Below are positions 9,457-20,459 of a stretch of DNA of 50,614 nucleotides, one piece after another; position 1 is the first letter of the stretch, and every line of letters starts with the position of its first letter. The stretch is from the NCBI GenBank assembly GCA_015146655.1, contig VKHL01000183.1, forward strand, positions 1 through 50,614. The letters are read 5' to 3'. A model generated the notes under the pieces. The model was given only the letters and a program-made list of their open reading frames with translations. It ran no database searches and was not told the DNA's origin. This DNA is from Ochromonas danica. Lineage: Eukaryota; Sar; Chrysophyceae; Chromulinales; Chromulinaceae. The translations under genes and the position numbers were made by a program.

Positions 9457-11193
9457 ATGGCGAATCTGCTGTTTTCATTAGACCAAAGACTCCTTCAACT
9501 CTCTCTGTCCAGCTTCCTGGACTGGGAAGATCTCTCTGCCCTTGATGTCGCATGTCTTGGCGAGAGTCGATCAAGATGGCTCGAGGTGGCCCGCGGCCTG
9601 ATCTCTTCAGCTCCTCCACTCCATTCCATCCCTGCCGTGAGAGAGTTTTGGCAATGGATTGGCCACAGAGGCATTTTCCTCGAAAGAATTCAACTGCACA
9701 TTAATGACTTGGATCTACTCTTGTCAAACTTGGACAGCCAAGGCTATTCCATAATTCGCGAGATGAAGATCTTCGATGACGAGGGCATGGGCGGCGCCAT
9801 CGACAAAAACAAACTGCTCGACTTGATGGGACGTTGTACAAATCTGCGAGCCCTCGCATTGGATCACTTGTACATTAATGAGGTACTGCTACGTAAGCTG
9901 GGCCAGGCTGTGCCTCCCCTCGAGAGTATCGACTTGTCCAATCTCATTCTGCGCAAGTGGGATGTCTCCGCATTCCTTGGCAGGCACGTGCCCGTGTTAA
10001 AAGAGTTGAAGCTATGGGAGTGCCAAATTGACGGGAATAAAGTGATTAACTATCTTCACAAGAACAATCTCTCTCTGGAAGTGCTGCAACTGGGTGCTGG
10101 CCATAAGATGGCTTTGGCGCACAAGATGGTGCTTGACTACCTCACTGCCCATGGGGAGTCTTTGAGATCGCTGCATTTGGAAGGTGCTGAACATACTTTT
10201 CCTATCACCAAAGACCTGCTGACTTCCATCTTGGGTCTCTGTCCTCGTCTGGAATTCTTGGCGCTGTCGAGCGCGCAGTCCTCAGTGGGGACACTGTCCT
10301 TGTCGCCCATCTTTCAAGCTCATCCTCACCTGAAGGCCATCTCCTTGAATGATCTGTCCATTGAGTTTGATGAAGAGGATCGCACTGTTGAATTGAAGTC
10401 CAAGATGCTGGAAATGCATACCAACTGGGAGGACTGGATCGCTTGCCTGCTGACTATTCTGAAGGATGGATACAGGCTGGGCATTACCCACGGCCATGGC
10501 AACCGATTTAGAGCTCATGCCAATGAGTTCAAGCTGGTGATTGACCAGCTTCATCCTTATTTATCTGCTTTGACAGTGGATGTGCACGATTTGAGCGACG
10601 AACTCTTCGTGGATTTGATTGCGAGATGCCCACTGTTGACTTGGCTAGATATTCGTGGGTGGTCGGGAGTCTTGTCTGATGCATCTCTGCGCGCTATTAT
10701 CTTACACCAACCTCCTCTAAGGTGTCTAGATATTATGCTGTTTGGTATGAGCGAGCAGAATCCCCTCTCTGATGAAGTGATCGCCGAGGTGATTGAGGCT
10801 TGTGATTCCCTGGACAATCTGAGAATCCCTTCCGCGGGTTGTCAAGCCATCAAAGCTGTGTCCAAGCATCCCACCTTGACAAATTTCTCTCTTACCATCG
10901 ATGGAATTAACGATGACATCTTGTCCTTACTGCTTGATGATGAGGTGAAATGGCCAGATGGTCTGAAAAGAGGATTGTTTCGACTTCCCGGTCAGATTTT
11001 CATTACCCTTGCTGATGAAGTGTCAACCTTCAAGAGTGCCGGATTTTCTCCTGGTACGAGGTTCTTTGTGCGACAGAGACACGATGGCAATGTGATCTAC
11101 ATGTCTCTGCCTTCAAGGATGCCAATACAGAGAGAGATTTTGGCTGAGGAGGTTAAAATTGTCGGGGAGGACTTTGTCCCAATAGCCAAGTGA
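9457..11193 (+). CDS. F-box-like/leucine-rich-repeat protein, paralogue 1
   Basis: A single-exon gene of 578 residues. The N-terminus (about residues 5-50, with FLDWEDLSALDVACLG) has the length and hydrophobic pattern of an F-box-like helical domain. Residues about 100-500 hold irregular leucine-rich repeats with LESIDLSNL, LKELKLWEC and LRSLHLEGA-type units. A conserved tail motif, LLLDDEVKWPDGLKRG, lies near residue 490. The gene at 44108-45847 (579 residues) shares the N-terminal box, repeat architecture and tail motif, so this is a family. A substrate-adaptor role in ubiquitin ligation is an analogy, not shown. No signal peptide or membrane segment is visible. Confidence 0.8.
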   Translation: MANLLFSLDQRLLQLSLSSFLDWEDLSALDVACLGESRSRWLEVARGLISSAPPLHSIPAVREFWQWIGHRGIFLERIQLHINDLDLLLSNLDSQGYSIIREMKIFDDEGMGGAIDKNKLLDLMGRCTNLRALALDHLYINEVLLRKLGQAVPPLESIDLSNLILRKWDVSAFLGRHVPVLKELKLWECQIDGNKVINYLHKNNLSLEVLQLGAGHKMALAHKMVLDYLTAHGESLRSLHLEGAEHTFPITKDLLTSILGLCPRLEFLALSSAQSSVGTLSLSPIFQAHPHLKAISLNDLSIEFDEEDRTVELKSKMLEMHTNWEDWIACLLTILKDGYRLGITHGHGNRFRAHANEFKLVIDQLHPYLSALTVDVHDLSDELFVDLIARCPLLTWLDIRGWSGVLSDASLRAIILHQPPLRCLDIMLFGMSEQNPLSDEVIAEVIEACDSLDNLRIPSAGCQAIKAVSKHPTLTNFSLTIDGINDDILSLLLDDEVKWPDGLKRGLFRLPGQIFITLADEVSTFKSAGFSPGTRFFVRQRHDGNVIYMSLPSRMPIQREILAEEVKIVGEDFVPIAK

Positions 11194-11831
11194 CTTGAAC
11201 CCTTCCTCACTGTGCTATTGTTGTCGTATGTTCCGCGTCATTCATGGCAATGGCGATGGTTTCTGTTGGATTCTCTAGAAGTATTGTATTCTAGTAGTAT
11301 TGCCTATTGCTGTCTTCTTCAGCCATCTTTGATAAATTATAATACCCTCTAAATAAATAGTCACCTAAGATTGTTGTTAAGCTCCTTGTGGAGGAGTTTG
11401 TGATGCTATAGTCATGAAAGCTTGATTGATTGATTGATTGATTGATTGATCGGTGGCAGATAGTCCAGTGGAATGATGAAATCAAGCGGAAATGCACGGA
11501 CTCAATAAAATGAGACTTGTGTTTGCTTTACGAGCAATTGTATATTATTATCTACATTACAAAACAAGTCACTTTACAAACATCCTACCACTGGTATACC
11601 GAGAAGAAACACATAACGATACTATATTATTTCTATGTTTTTGTTTCGAAACCATTGGGCCTATAGGCAATGATTCAGATAGAGCAAAGCTCTTCAAACG
11701 CATTCATGGTCAACACAGAGAAGTAAGGCTAATAATATTCCATTAGGACGTCGATCAACGATTATTATCTATCGCTGGTCGAGCAATTGACAATGATAAA
11801 AATGAGAAACACTAATGACGAGCACGGTTGA
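11194..11831. other. Intergenic region with (GATT)n
   Basis: This lies between the LRR gene and permease B, whose 3' ends converge. It holds a (TGAT)n run at about 11423-11451 and is otherwise AT-rich without a supportable gene. Confidence 0.6.
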
Positions 11832-13963
11832 CTAGCCAAAGGAGCGCACCTCGTCAAGAGGATGGAACAAGCAAAATAGGATTTGGATATGGATATGGAC
11901 ACCAGGTGGGGGGGGGGGGGGGGGGGCAATAGATAAATGAGCAGAATAGCATAACATAAAAGCAATGAAAACGAAATAATCAATTAGTTGGAGTTGCAGC
12001 GGGCGAACAGCAGCATCTTTCGTGGGAGATGGAGCCACTTTACGACTAGATGTACCCCCAGGTTTCTCTTCGACAGTCTCCACAGCAACAACGTTCATGC
12101 CAGGGGGAGGACCTGCAGGCAAAACCTTGGAGCAATTGGTTATCAAATTGTTGAAGATCATGCCCACCGCTGAGGGTTTGGAGTTCTTGTCGCTCTTCCT
12201 GCTGCTGGTACTAATAAGACGTCTGCGCTTATTGGCTAAATACAAACAACAAACACTATCAGCTTGGAATATTAACAGGCGGGATGAGATCACTTACCAT
12301 TGACGACGTAAGCTTTCATGAAGTTATCTTGCTCCTCTTTCGAGAAGAATTGTTGTTTTGTCACCACTACAAAATAGTAGATCATAAAGCCGAAGAAGTA
12401 GCACATCAGGGTAAGGCCATGGCCTTTCCTGTCGTTGTCGAAATAGAAGAAAACACAAAACATCATAATGAAGTACAACAAGGTGACAATCGCTCCGGGA
12501 ATCCCCACTGGACTGACATATCCGCGCTCCATGCCAGAAAATTTTGTCGCAAATACGATATACGATCCCATCATGCCATACACTTCAATACAAGTCATCA
12601 ACCCGCCCATGCGAATGATTTTCACAAGCGGATCGTTGATTTTATAATAGCCCGCACAGATGATTATATATGCCAATACAGAGACCAAAATTACAGCCAT
12701 GATAGGCTTTGTCTCCTTCAAGGGGATCTTCTCGCCAGTTATCCGGGCATGTTCTAGTTCCGCGTCGGTGGCGTCTTTTTGAACCGTGGCTAACCACTTG
12801 GGCAGCAAGCCAGAGCAAGCCATGGAGCGAACAAGACGGCCACCTCCATAAGCAAACCCCAAGGAACTGCCAATTAACCCTGGCAGACATAAGAACATGA
12901 CATGTGCGGGATCAATGTCTGGAATAGCAAGCTTGAACCCTGCAGTGTATGGATAAGTAATGGCATAGATTTTCAAGTTACTCGTGTAGGCACGTGCCGA
13001 AATTATTGTAGAGAATGCCGTGAGCACAGTAAAGTAGACAGTGCTGACCATTGCACGCGGTACAGTTTTGTTGGACTGCGCGGACAAGAGGGAACAGTGA
13101 GGGGCATATCAACAAACAGCAGACAAAGAAGACACCCACCTGATCAGTTGAGCATGTTCGTACAGCATCAATACCCGTGAACAAGAAGTTAGCATAGGAC
13201 AAAGTCCGGAGGAATAGCTCGCCATCATTATCAAACTTGTTGATCTCATCGCGAAAGTTGCGGATTTCTCCGACATGCATGGCACCACAAAAGAAGATCA
13301 TTTGTATTGTAAATGTTACCAAAGCTAGGACTCCCCAACACCACCAGATCACTCTCGTGCCACCTACTTGCACACCAATAATAAAAAAGAAATAGGCAAG
13401 CCAAACCACCGGGAGCCACTTCTCTTCAAACTGATAGACGCTCATGAACATTGTGCCAACTAAATAGACGGTCATGGCAGTATAAAGGACATACTTTCCA
13501 CCCTCCATAATACCTGTGATGAATCCTAAAGTTGGACCAATCGTGCAGCGCGCATAACCAAAGCAGCCGCCAGCGAAGGGAACGATGGAAACCATCTCTG
13601 CGAAGTCGTAGGTCAGCACGACATAGATCACCGCTGCTACGGCAATACACTGGAAGTACATCCAAAAGCCAAACGTACTAAGGCCTAGAGATTACATACG
13701 ATTGTATTGTCAGACTATCCGAAGCTTGGCTAGAAGAACGAGTTTCCTCACCTTTACCCCACATAATAACATGCTTCCCATTCATAATGCAAAGACCTAG
13801 AAACGCCAAAAAAGAATTTTAAAAACCTGTCCAGGATAGGAGAGAGTGAAAAGTTGTCATCTGAGCGTTTCTTACTTAATGCATAGACGAAAATCGTGCC
13901 AAAGTTTCTTGCTATCCAGGCATAGAGAGTTTCTGTCTTTTTACCCTCTGCACCAACTTTCAT
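11832..13963 (-). CDS. APC-family amino-acid/polyamine permease, copy B
   Basis: Five exons: 13963-13876, 13796-13752, 13684-13140, 13075-12298 and 12235-11832, summing to 620 codons (619 residues). It parallels copy A in every exon: FVYAL in exon 1, CIMNGK--IMW in the 45-nt exon 2, VSIVPFAGGCFGY and the DAVRTCSTDQ end of the 545-nt exon 3, and YGGGRLVRSMACSGLLPKWLA in exon 4. It has about twelve hydrophobic segments in the APC pattern. The last exon starts with the same basic tail (ANKRRR--SSRKS) but then diverges and runs through a 19-C tract. Its final 50 or so residues look like untranslated sequence read as protein, so the true C-terminus is uncertain. The two copies are probably an old tandem duplication. 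Confidence 0.8.
11908..11926. repeat. G19 homopolymer inside the permease B C-terminus
   Basis: Nineteen consecutive G on the plus strand read as a proline run on the coding strand. Such tracts are prone to length error in sequencing and to slippage in vivo, so the frame after it is insecure. Confidence 0.95.
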
Positions 13964-14456
13964 TTGGTCAATAATCTAGGAGTAATATGAAAACTGATCT
14001 GGTCGCAGGGTCTACTTGTGGTCCAATATCAAAGGAGACGGTATTTCTTGAACTGTGACCCAGCAGACTCAAGTCAGCGTGACAGTGCAAAAACAACACG
14101 GCAACCCGTAAATTGGAAGTTAAATCTCATATTTCCAAGTCCTTCCCGTTGCAATTCTGTCGCCAGCAATAGATCCGCTTGCTAGACTGACGTGCGCACT
14201 ATTCAATTAACATTCATGGTTCAAGTGTAAACCAGGTGCAGTTGTTTAGTTTCTTATTCTGGTGGGTTGCCCAGCACACAGCTTGAAGATGTTTATAGAG
14301 TAACCGACAGTGAACGAGCGAGTTGATCAGTGAGATTGCCAGAGCAGCAGTGAAAGGAGAATTTGAACGAAATCAATCTGATTTAGAATGCCTGTGGTAA
14401 GGTAAACACACTTAAGCTACAATAGGATACTAATATCGCTTATTAATTTAAATTAT
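13964..14456. other. Intergenic region
   Basis: Lies between the start of permease B and the 3' end of Raptor. No gene, RNA or strong repeat is visible; the right end is AT-rich and probably the Raptor 3' untranslated region. Confidence 0.55.
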
Positions 14457-17400
14457 TTATGTATTGGCTTGAAACAACGACACGACGCCATCTGTTGCAC
14501 TCGCCGCAAGCAAAAGCTTGTGTGGGTGGAATGCTAGAGAACAAACTGGACCAATACGTTGCCCCAGGAAGCCGTCATAGTACTTAATGATATTTCCAAT
14601 CTGCTCACCACTCAAAGTTAAAATCTTGATAAACTGTGCATGGGATCCTGTGGAAATGATTGGCGCACAGGAATGAACTGACAACGCCGTCAACGGAGAC
14701 TTCTGAACTTCCAATGTCTTATATGTACGCTGTGTGCGCAAATCCCAGAACTTTACTGTTCCCCGTACTGAACCAATTATAACTTCAGCAACATCTGCAC
14801 GAAGATGAGCATGTGAGACCCAATTCGAGTGTGAATGAGAGAAATGAACCCGGCCACCATTGGTATGTACACGTTCATCATATATAGCAATCGAGCCATC
14901 TGCAAATCCCGCAAATGTCCAAGTTACAGGAGTGTTGTCAATATCAGGCTGCAACATGTGTTGGGCAGGAGGCAAGACAGAGCTAAAGGCGCGATTGGAG
15001 ACTGTCGTTGTGGCCAATGCCGTCAGACAAGTTTCATGGCCTGTATGAAATGTGCGCACATTCTGCTCTCTCCCAACATCCCAAACACGAATTGTGTTAC
15101 TATTCCCACCAACTACTAGCGTTCCAGCTGTTTGCTGCCATGATAGAACAGTGCCCGAACCACGAGACGCCAAGTCAATATCCGGTAATGCACAGAACGC
15201 TGTAGCCAATTCAACAGAAGAGGCATTTCCAACAGCTGGAGCAGGAGGAGTGCCAGGATTATTTGCCCCGGCAGTACCAGAGACATTGTTGTTGGAGACC
15301 GTGTAGGCATTGGATTGTGTGAAGTCTGAGTGTGAAGTGTCTCTCCAAACTCGCACGACGCCATCATCGCTACCCAAGAGCAGCAAAGCATCATAGCTTT
15401 CATTAATCCATGTCATCGCAGTGATCCTGGCAGTGTTATTTGCCCCCACAGCCACGATATCACCAACTACTGCAGCGGCAGGACTGTTGCTGCGGACTGG
15501 CATGCCATTGCTATCTCTTTGTCCAATCGCAGACACCGTATTCATCATGCTGTTGATGTTATTGTTCACATTGACATGATGATGAATATTAGTCACTGAT
15601 TGTTGCGATTGGGAATGAGAATGAGAAATGACTGCTGAAGATTGGCCGCCTGTGTGAGAAGTTCCACGATACAGCGCAGTTTTGGAAGTATCGGCACCAC
15701 CACTCTGCATCACGGTGTAATTACGAAGCACGTGCTTGTTTTTGATCTCCATGAGACGCGCATGACTACTTGTAGACCAAACCTCAACAGTGTTGTCATG
15801 ACAGGCAACTACCACGTCTTGAAAAGCATGAAACATAACCATGGAAGGAGTCATAGGACTATCTAATGTCATCGTGTTGCCTTTCTGTTCAAACTTGCAA
15901 ATATTGCTAGAAGAAGCTACTGTTGGTGGGGGAGGAGTCCGCTGTCCCATTGAGCTCCCATAACTACCATAGACGCCATCGTCTCCAAACTTCCCTTTGT
16001 TGCGATCCATGAAAAGGATATCGTTTGAACGATCCTCCACATCACGAAACATTTCCGCTAAACTGCGTTCGTTCGTCATCATTTCCTTTAATTTGGCTGC
16101 GCGGTACTCATTTTGCTTCGCTTCGATACTCAAGGGATCTTGAAATGGATCAAAATTGTAAATTGAAGGCTCCAGGAACTTCTTCTTCGCCATCTCGTAA
16201 TGATTCGAAGAGAAGCAAATCATCAAGTCTTCTTCGGTGTAGTTCAGATAATCTTTAAACACATCCATGAAGACATTCTTGGCGGGAGGAGTCGAGCGAG
16301 ATGATGCATTATTTTGAAGATGGTTGCTTCCTGACACAACTGGTGTTGCCAAGACTCCGGCAGCTATTTGAGTGCTATTGCGAATAACATTGTTGTTGGC
16401 AGAGAGGCCACCTAAACTTCCTGCCGCAGCACCACCATCCAAAAGATTAGGATCATTTAATGACCCAGCATTTGGTGAGCTTAACGGCAGCTTCCCAAGA
16501 AACTTGATCGTCTTTGGTCGAGAAGGAGAACCATAGGGAGCGCCCATGGGAGAAAAGGGGTGCAGATAAAAAGAATCTCCGCCGCCACCATTTCCTGGGC
16601 CTTGTGGTGCGGGTGGAGTAGGTAAAGCTCCTTGATAAGGTGTAGACATTGTATTATTGGTAAGATCCCGCTGTCCTGGTGTGGTGGGAAAGCCATCAGG
16701 GTTGCCAGATGCGAAATAAGAGCCACCACCCAGTCCATCTGCTTGAATATCTCGATTAGAAATCTCACGCTTCATCTTTCCATCTGTTTGACGAGGGGGT
16801 GGAGAGACCATGCTCCAATTGGGGAAGTTGACTGGCGGTCTGCCACTTCCAGCACCAGGCGTGAGATTGTTTTCAGAGAAATTGCCAAAGCTATAGTTAT
16901 TATTTGCTGCATCGCCAGGAGTGTCAGGAGAGAAGAAGACACTATTATTTCCATTGTTTTTGGTGCTGCTGCCTTGATTGATTTGATTGCCCAAGAAATC
17001 TCGATTATTGAAGGAATTCATGGCAGAAGGAATGCGAGGATAAATCCGATCTCTTTCGTCAATGGCGATCAAAGCATGTACTCGAAACCGAATCGTGGCC
17101 ACGGCTTGGGAAATAAGCGCATGAGGATCTTTGCCTTCCACTTCCGTGAGTGCAAGCCACAAGCGAACGTAAGCCGAGGCCATTAGCGTGGCTAAGGACG
17201 GCTCGTTGTTATTGTTTGTATTGCTCTGATCGACCTTGGAATCAGCACTAGAAGCTGTTTTAGACTCAAGCGATTGAAGATCTCCATCATACTGTCCCTT
17301 CAGAAGAGACTGTCGGCCAGGATGATTGGCGAGCACGTTGTTGCTGCTCTCAGCACGACCCCGATTGGCGCCGCCGGTGTTTTTCTCGTTCCACTCTTCA

Positions 17401-20068
17401 TTTCGAACCTCGATAAAAGCTTCCACTTGTTCTGCGATAGCTCTGGATTCAGTCGGAGTGAGGAACCAGGGGTAGACAACAGGCTTGCCGTATGATGGTC
17501 CTTCTGCGCTGGGAGATGCTGAGCCTCGAGAAGTGGATCGATTCGCGTTCTTTTTCTCATGATAGCGTTCGTAGATGGCTTTGGCAACTATCTTAACACA
17601 GTCAATATGAGCAGGCTGCACGAGGAACTTAGACAATGCATAGACTGCTTCCAACCGAACCATGACCGAACCATCCGTGCAACATTCCAAGATTTGTAAA
17701 GCCAGTTGCAGCTCTGCCTCAATTAGATCTTTCTCCTCCACAAATGAATTGCGAACACTGCCATCTCGTTCATCACTATTGGAGGAAGAAAGAGAAGTTT
17801 GCATTTGTCTGAAACTAGGTGTGGCACTGCCACTTCCGGCAGCAGAGGGAGCATTGTTGGACAAGGAACTCGCACCGAAAAGCTCTCCCAATGCTAACAC
17901 GGCCGCAGTACGCACGGTGGGATCAGGATCGATTAACAAAGGATAGAGTTGTGTATGCCCGGCTTCTGTGATGCAAAGATACTTTGCCCATAAGAACTCC
18001 TCACTCAACTTGAAGAGACACAAACAAATCCACAACTTCAAAGTGCTACATTTCATGACTTCGTCTTGGCCAAAACAATTGGTGCAAGCACGATGTAACC
18101 CTAACTGTATACAGGATTGCTGGCCTTCTTTAGATCCGTTGCAAATCTCCGACAAGACAAAAGCTGCTAGACACCGCTGGCTTGCTGAAGTAGTGGCGGA
18201 GGTCATGGACTGGATAAAATACACCTGGGATTTCTCACGAATTAATTCTTGTCGACAACTTGCATCAAATCCAATGATCGCTGCCCATATTGAAATCAGA
18301 ATCTGTTTGGTCTCTTCTGCTGGATTCTGCAAGAGTTTGACGATATAAGGGTAAATGCCTAAAATCAACGCGACCTTTACAGCTTCTAGTCCTAGAGAGA
18401 GATAGCGCTTCAATAGCTGTAAAGCACGTAGGCGATGGGATTGCGACAAAAGAACTTGTAGCACAACAGGCAGTTGCAAAGGAGGCGGAGAGTTGGCTGT
18501 GCCAAAGTCCAACCACATTTCAAATGCAGACAATTGATCAGTGAAAAAGGACAAATTGGATGGCATATTAAAAGCCATGTTATTGGCTGGCAAAGTCATG
18601 CTACTTCCTTTTTGCAAAGAAATCTGTTGTGTGAGGAAAGATCCCAAAGCCATATCCCACGCTTGCCAGAGAGAATGAGTGGTGGAGTCAGGTAGTGGCG
18701 GATAAGACTGAGGGGTACAGTTGAAGCTTTTCATGATACGCTTTGCCATTAGAAAGTTTCTAACACGCAAATATCATCATCAGTTGGAGGGAAAAGGAAC
18801 GCTCAAGAAATGCAAACAGACCTGAACAACGAGGCGACAAGCAAATCGTGGCGAAACATTCGTTTGAACATTTTCGCTGGAAGAGTGTTCCATGCTATAG
18901 TATCTGTAATTGCGGTGAGAATCCAGTTCAATTCGCCACGAGGAGACTTCCTGTCATTGTCTTTGCCAGGGATGGTCTCGGCAATGCTCGGGTTAGCGTC
19001 ACGCATAGACTCAGGATTCTATAAAGAATGTCCTAAATTAATTAGACAGTAGAATGGATAAGTAAGTAATTATCTCACCTGCAAAATGAACCATCGGATA
19101 GCGATCGTAGTTGGGGTGGTGAGACAGGAGGTGAAAATATCTGCTGGATAGTCAGGGTGAAATGGGAGATGTTCGTTGGCTTTGCATGCCGCCAGAACAA
19201 CTGACCCACTATCTAACCCTCCACCGGCTGACGCCAACGATAAACTGGACTCGTTGGGCTGATTGCTCTTAGACGAAGTGTCATCCGTGGCTGCAAACGG
19301 AGAAGCATCATCCTCTTTACCCAGATTCTCTACTAGATGAGGAATGAGCATGCCTGCTCCACTGCAATCAAGGACATAGATAGTTGGATCACCAATCCAT
19401 GCCCGCACTTCTCTCACAGCCACGGGGGTGTAGTGGGTGTGGTGCTTGCCAAAGACCCACAACTCACCGTTCTTCGTTGGTTTCGGCACACCATGGCCAT
19501 TATAGTGAAACAATATCCTATCTTGACGGCAATTCTTGCGTAAGCTCATGCAGACCTTTCGGAGGTCTTCAGAGGAAGGGTCTAGCAAGGGCCTGTACTT
19601 CGCCTTGGCTTGCCACTTTTCGTACTGCTGCTGGAGAAGCTGTCCGATCATATCCAAGCCTTTCTGCTTGAGAGGAGTAGGGTCAAACCAGCATTCCTTC
19701 CTTCCACAAGGATTGGGCTTGACAACGTCCGGCGGGTCCACGCCAATGTTGAGGCAGACAACAAGCGCCACGCCAGCAGTTTTCATACGCCCCTTGAGCC
19801 GCCAGGAATCATCTCCTGTGTGAAACTCTTCATATGCCAGATTCAGATAGTCTTCTGAGTGCCACTCATCGTCCAGGAAGAGGTTGTTGGAGAAGAGGTT
19901 GGAGAGTTGCTTTAATTTCTGGCAGGACGGTCCCTCCTGTCGGCCATTCGGAGCAAGAAAGCTTTCTCGCAATAAGCTCTCATGGTCACTACTACCAAGC
20001 AAACGCGATCGAGAATGGCTCATAGATGCCTCATTATAATTCATTTTCTTCCGATCAGTGACCACCAC
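14457..20068 (-). CDS. RPTOR: Raptor, regulatory-associated protein of TOR (TORC1 subunit)
   Basis: Three exons: 20068-19079, 19018-18822 and 18759-14457, summing to 1830 codons (1829 residues). Raptor is the scaffold that presents substrates to TOR kinase in TORC1. Residues about 95-300 form the caspase-like raptor N domain, with [11 protein letters not shown] (H192) and YVLDCSGAG (C235) marking the caspase-like positions. Exon 2 encodes the hallmark [17 protein letters not shown] and [11 protein letters not shown], continuing across the intron into the [15 protein letters not shown] segment. HEAT-type helices follow, then WD40 repeats over the last 450-500 residues. The protein is longer than human raptor (1335 residues) because of Asn/Ser/Gly-rich inserts in the middle. 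Start could instead be the ATG at 20044. It is divergent from eIF4G. Confidence 0.95.
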
Positions 20069-20459
20069 AGTCTATCCAGAAATCGAAGTCATAGATAATC
20101 AATCCAGAGGAACGAGCTCATGATGGAGTAGTGGGGAGGAAAACACCGAGGTTTTCAAACTTAGCCTTTTCCATAAAACACCTTCCTCTTAGATAGTGCA
20201 AGAAAAGATTGCGTTTGTTGTGGTTAGTGCAAGTGTTCTTCCTCTGTGTGGTGTGGTTGGTGGTCTCTCCGTGTTAGTGTCATGGCAAGCCATACAAACC
20301 CAAGCGAACCTGCCTTGTCTCGCAAGGTTCTTGGGAAGCAACTCTCTCCTTTCCTCTTCTTTCTTTTTTCTCTTTTCTGAGAAAGTTCTTTCAATTGAAA
20401 GGACAGAAGTCGAGTATTTTTATAAGCTTTTCTTCTGGGCCTCAATCTTATTGGTTTTG
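20069..20459. promoter_or_regulatory. Shared divergent promoter of Raptor and eIF4G
   Basis: About 390 bases separate the two start codons. The right half is pyrimidine-rich and probably eIF4G leader. A 14-bp perfect palindrome, CTTTCAATTGAAAG, lies at 20388-20401. No TATA element is evident. Confidence 0.5.

Noticed and set aside
11423-11451. (TGAT)n tract as possible CRISPR-like or structured repeat
   Set aside because: It is a plain microsatellite with no spacers; no CRISPR array occurs in the window.
16632-17186. 184-codon plus-strand frame within Raptor
   Set aside because: It is the complement of low-complexity Raptor coding sequence, with no independent support.
20196-20459. In-frame N-terminal extension of eIF4G from an ATG at 20196
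   Set aside because: The added residues are hydrophobic and unlike eIF4G, and the DNA looks like a pyrimidine-rich leader. It would also put a signal-like peptide on a cytosolic factor.
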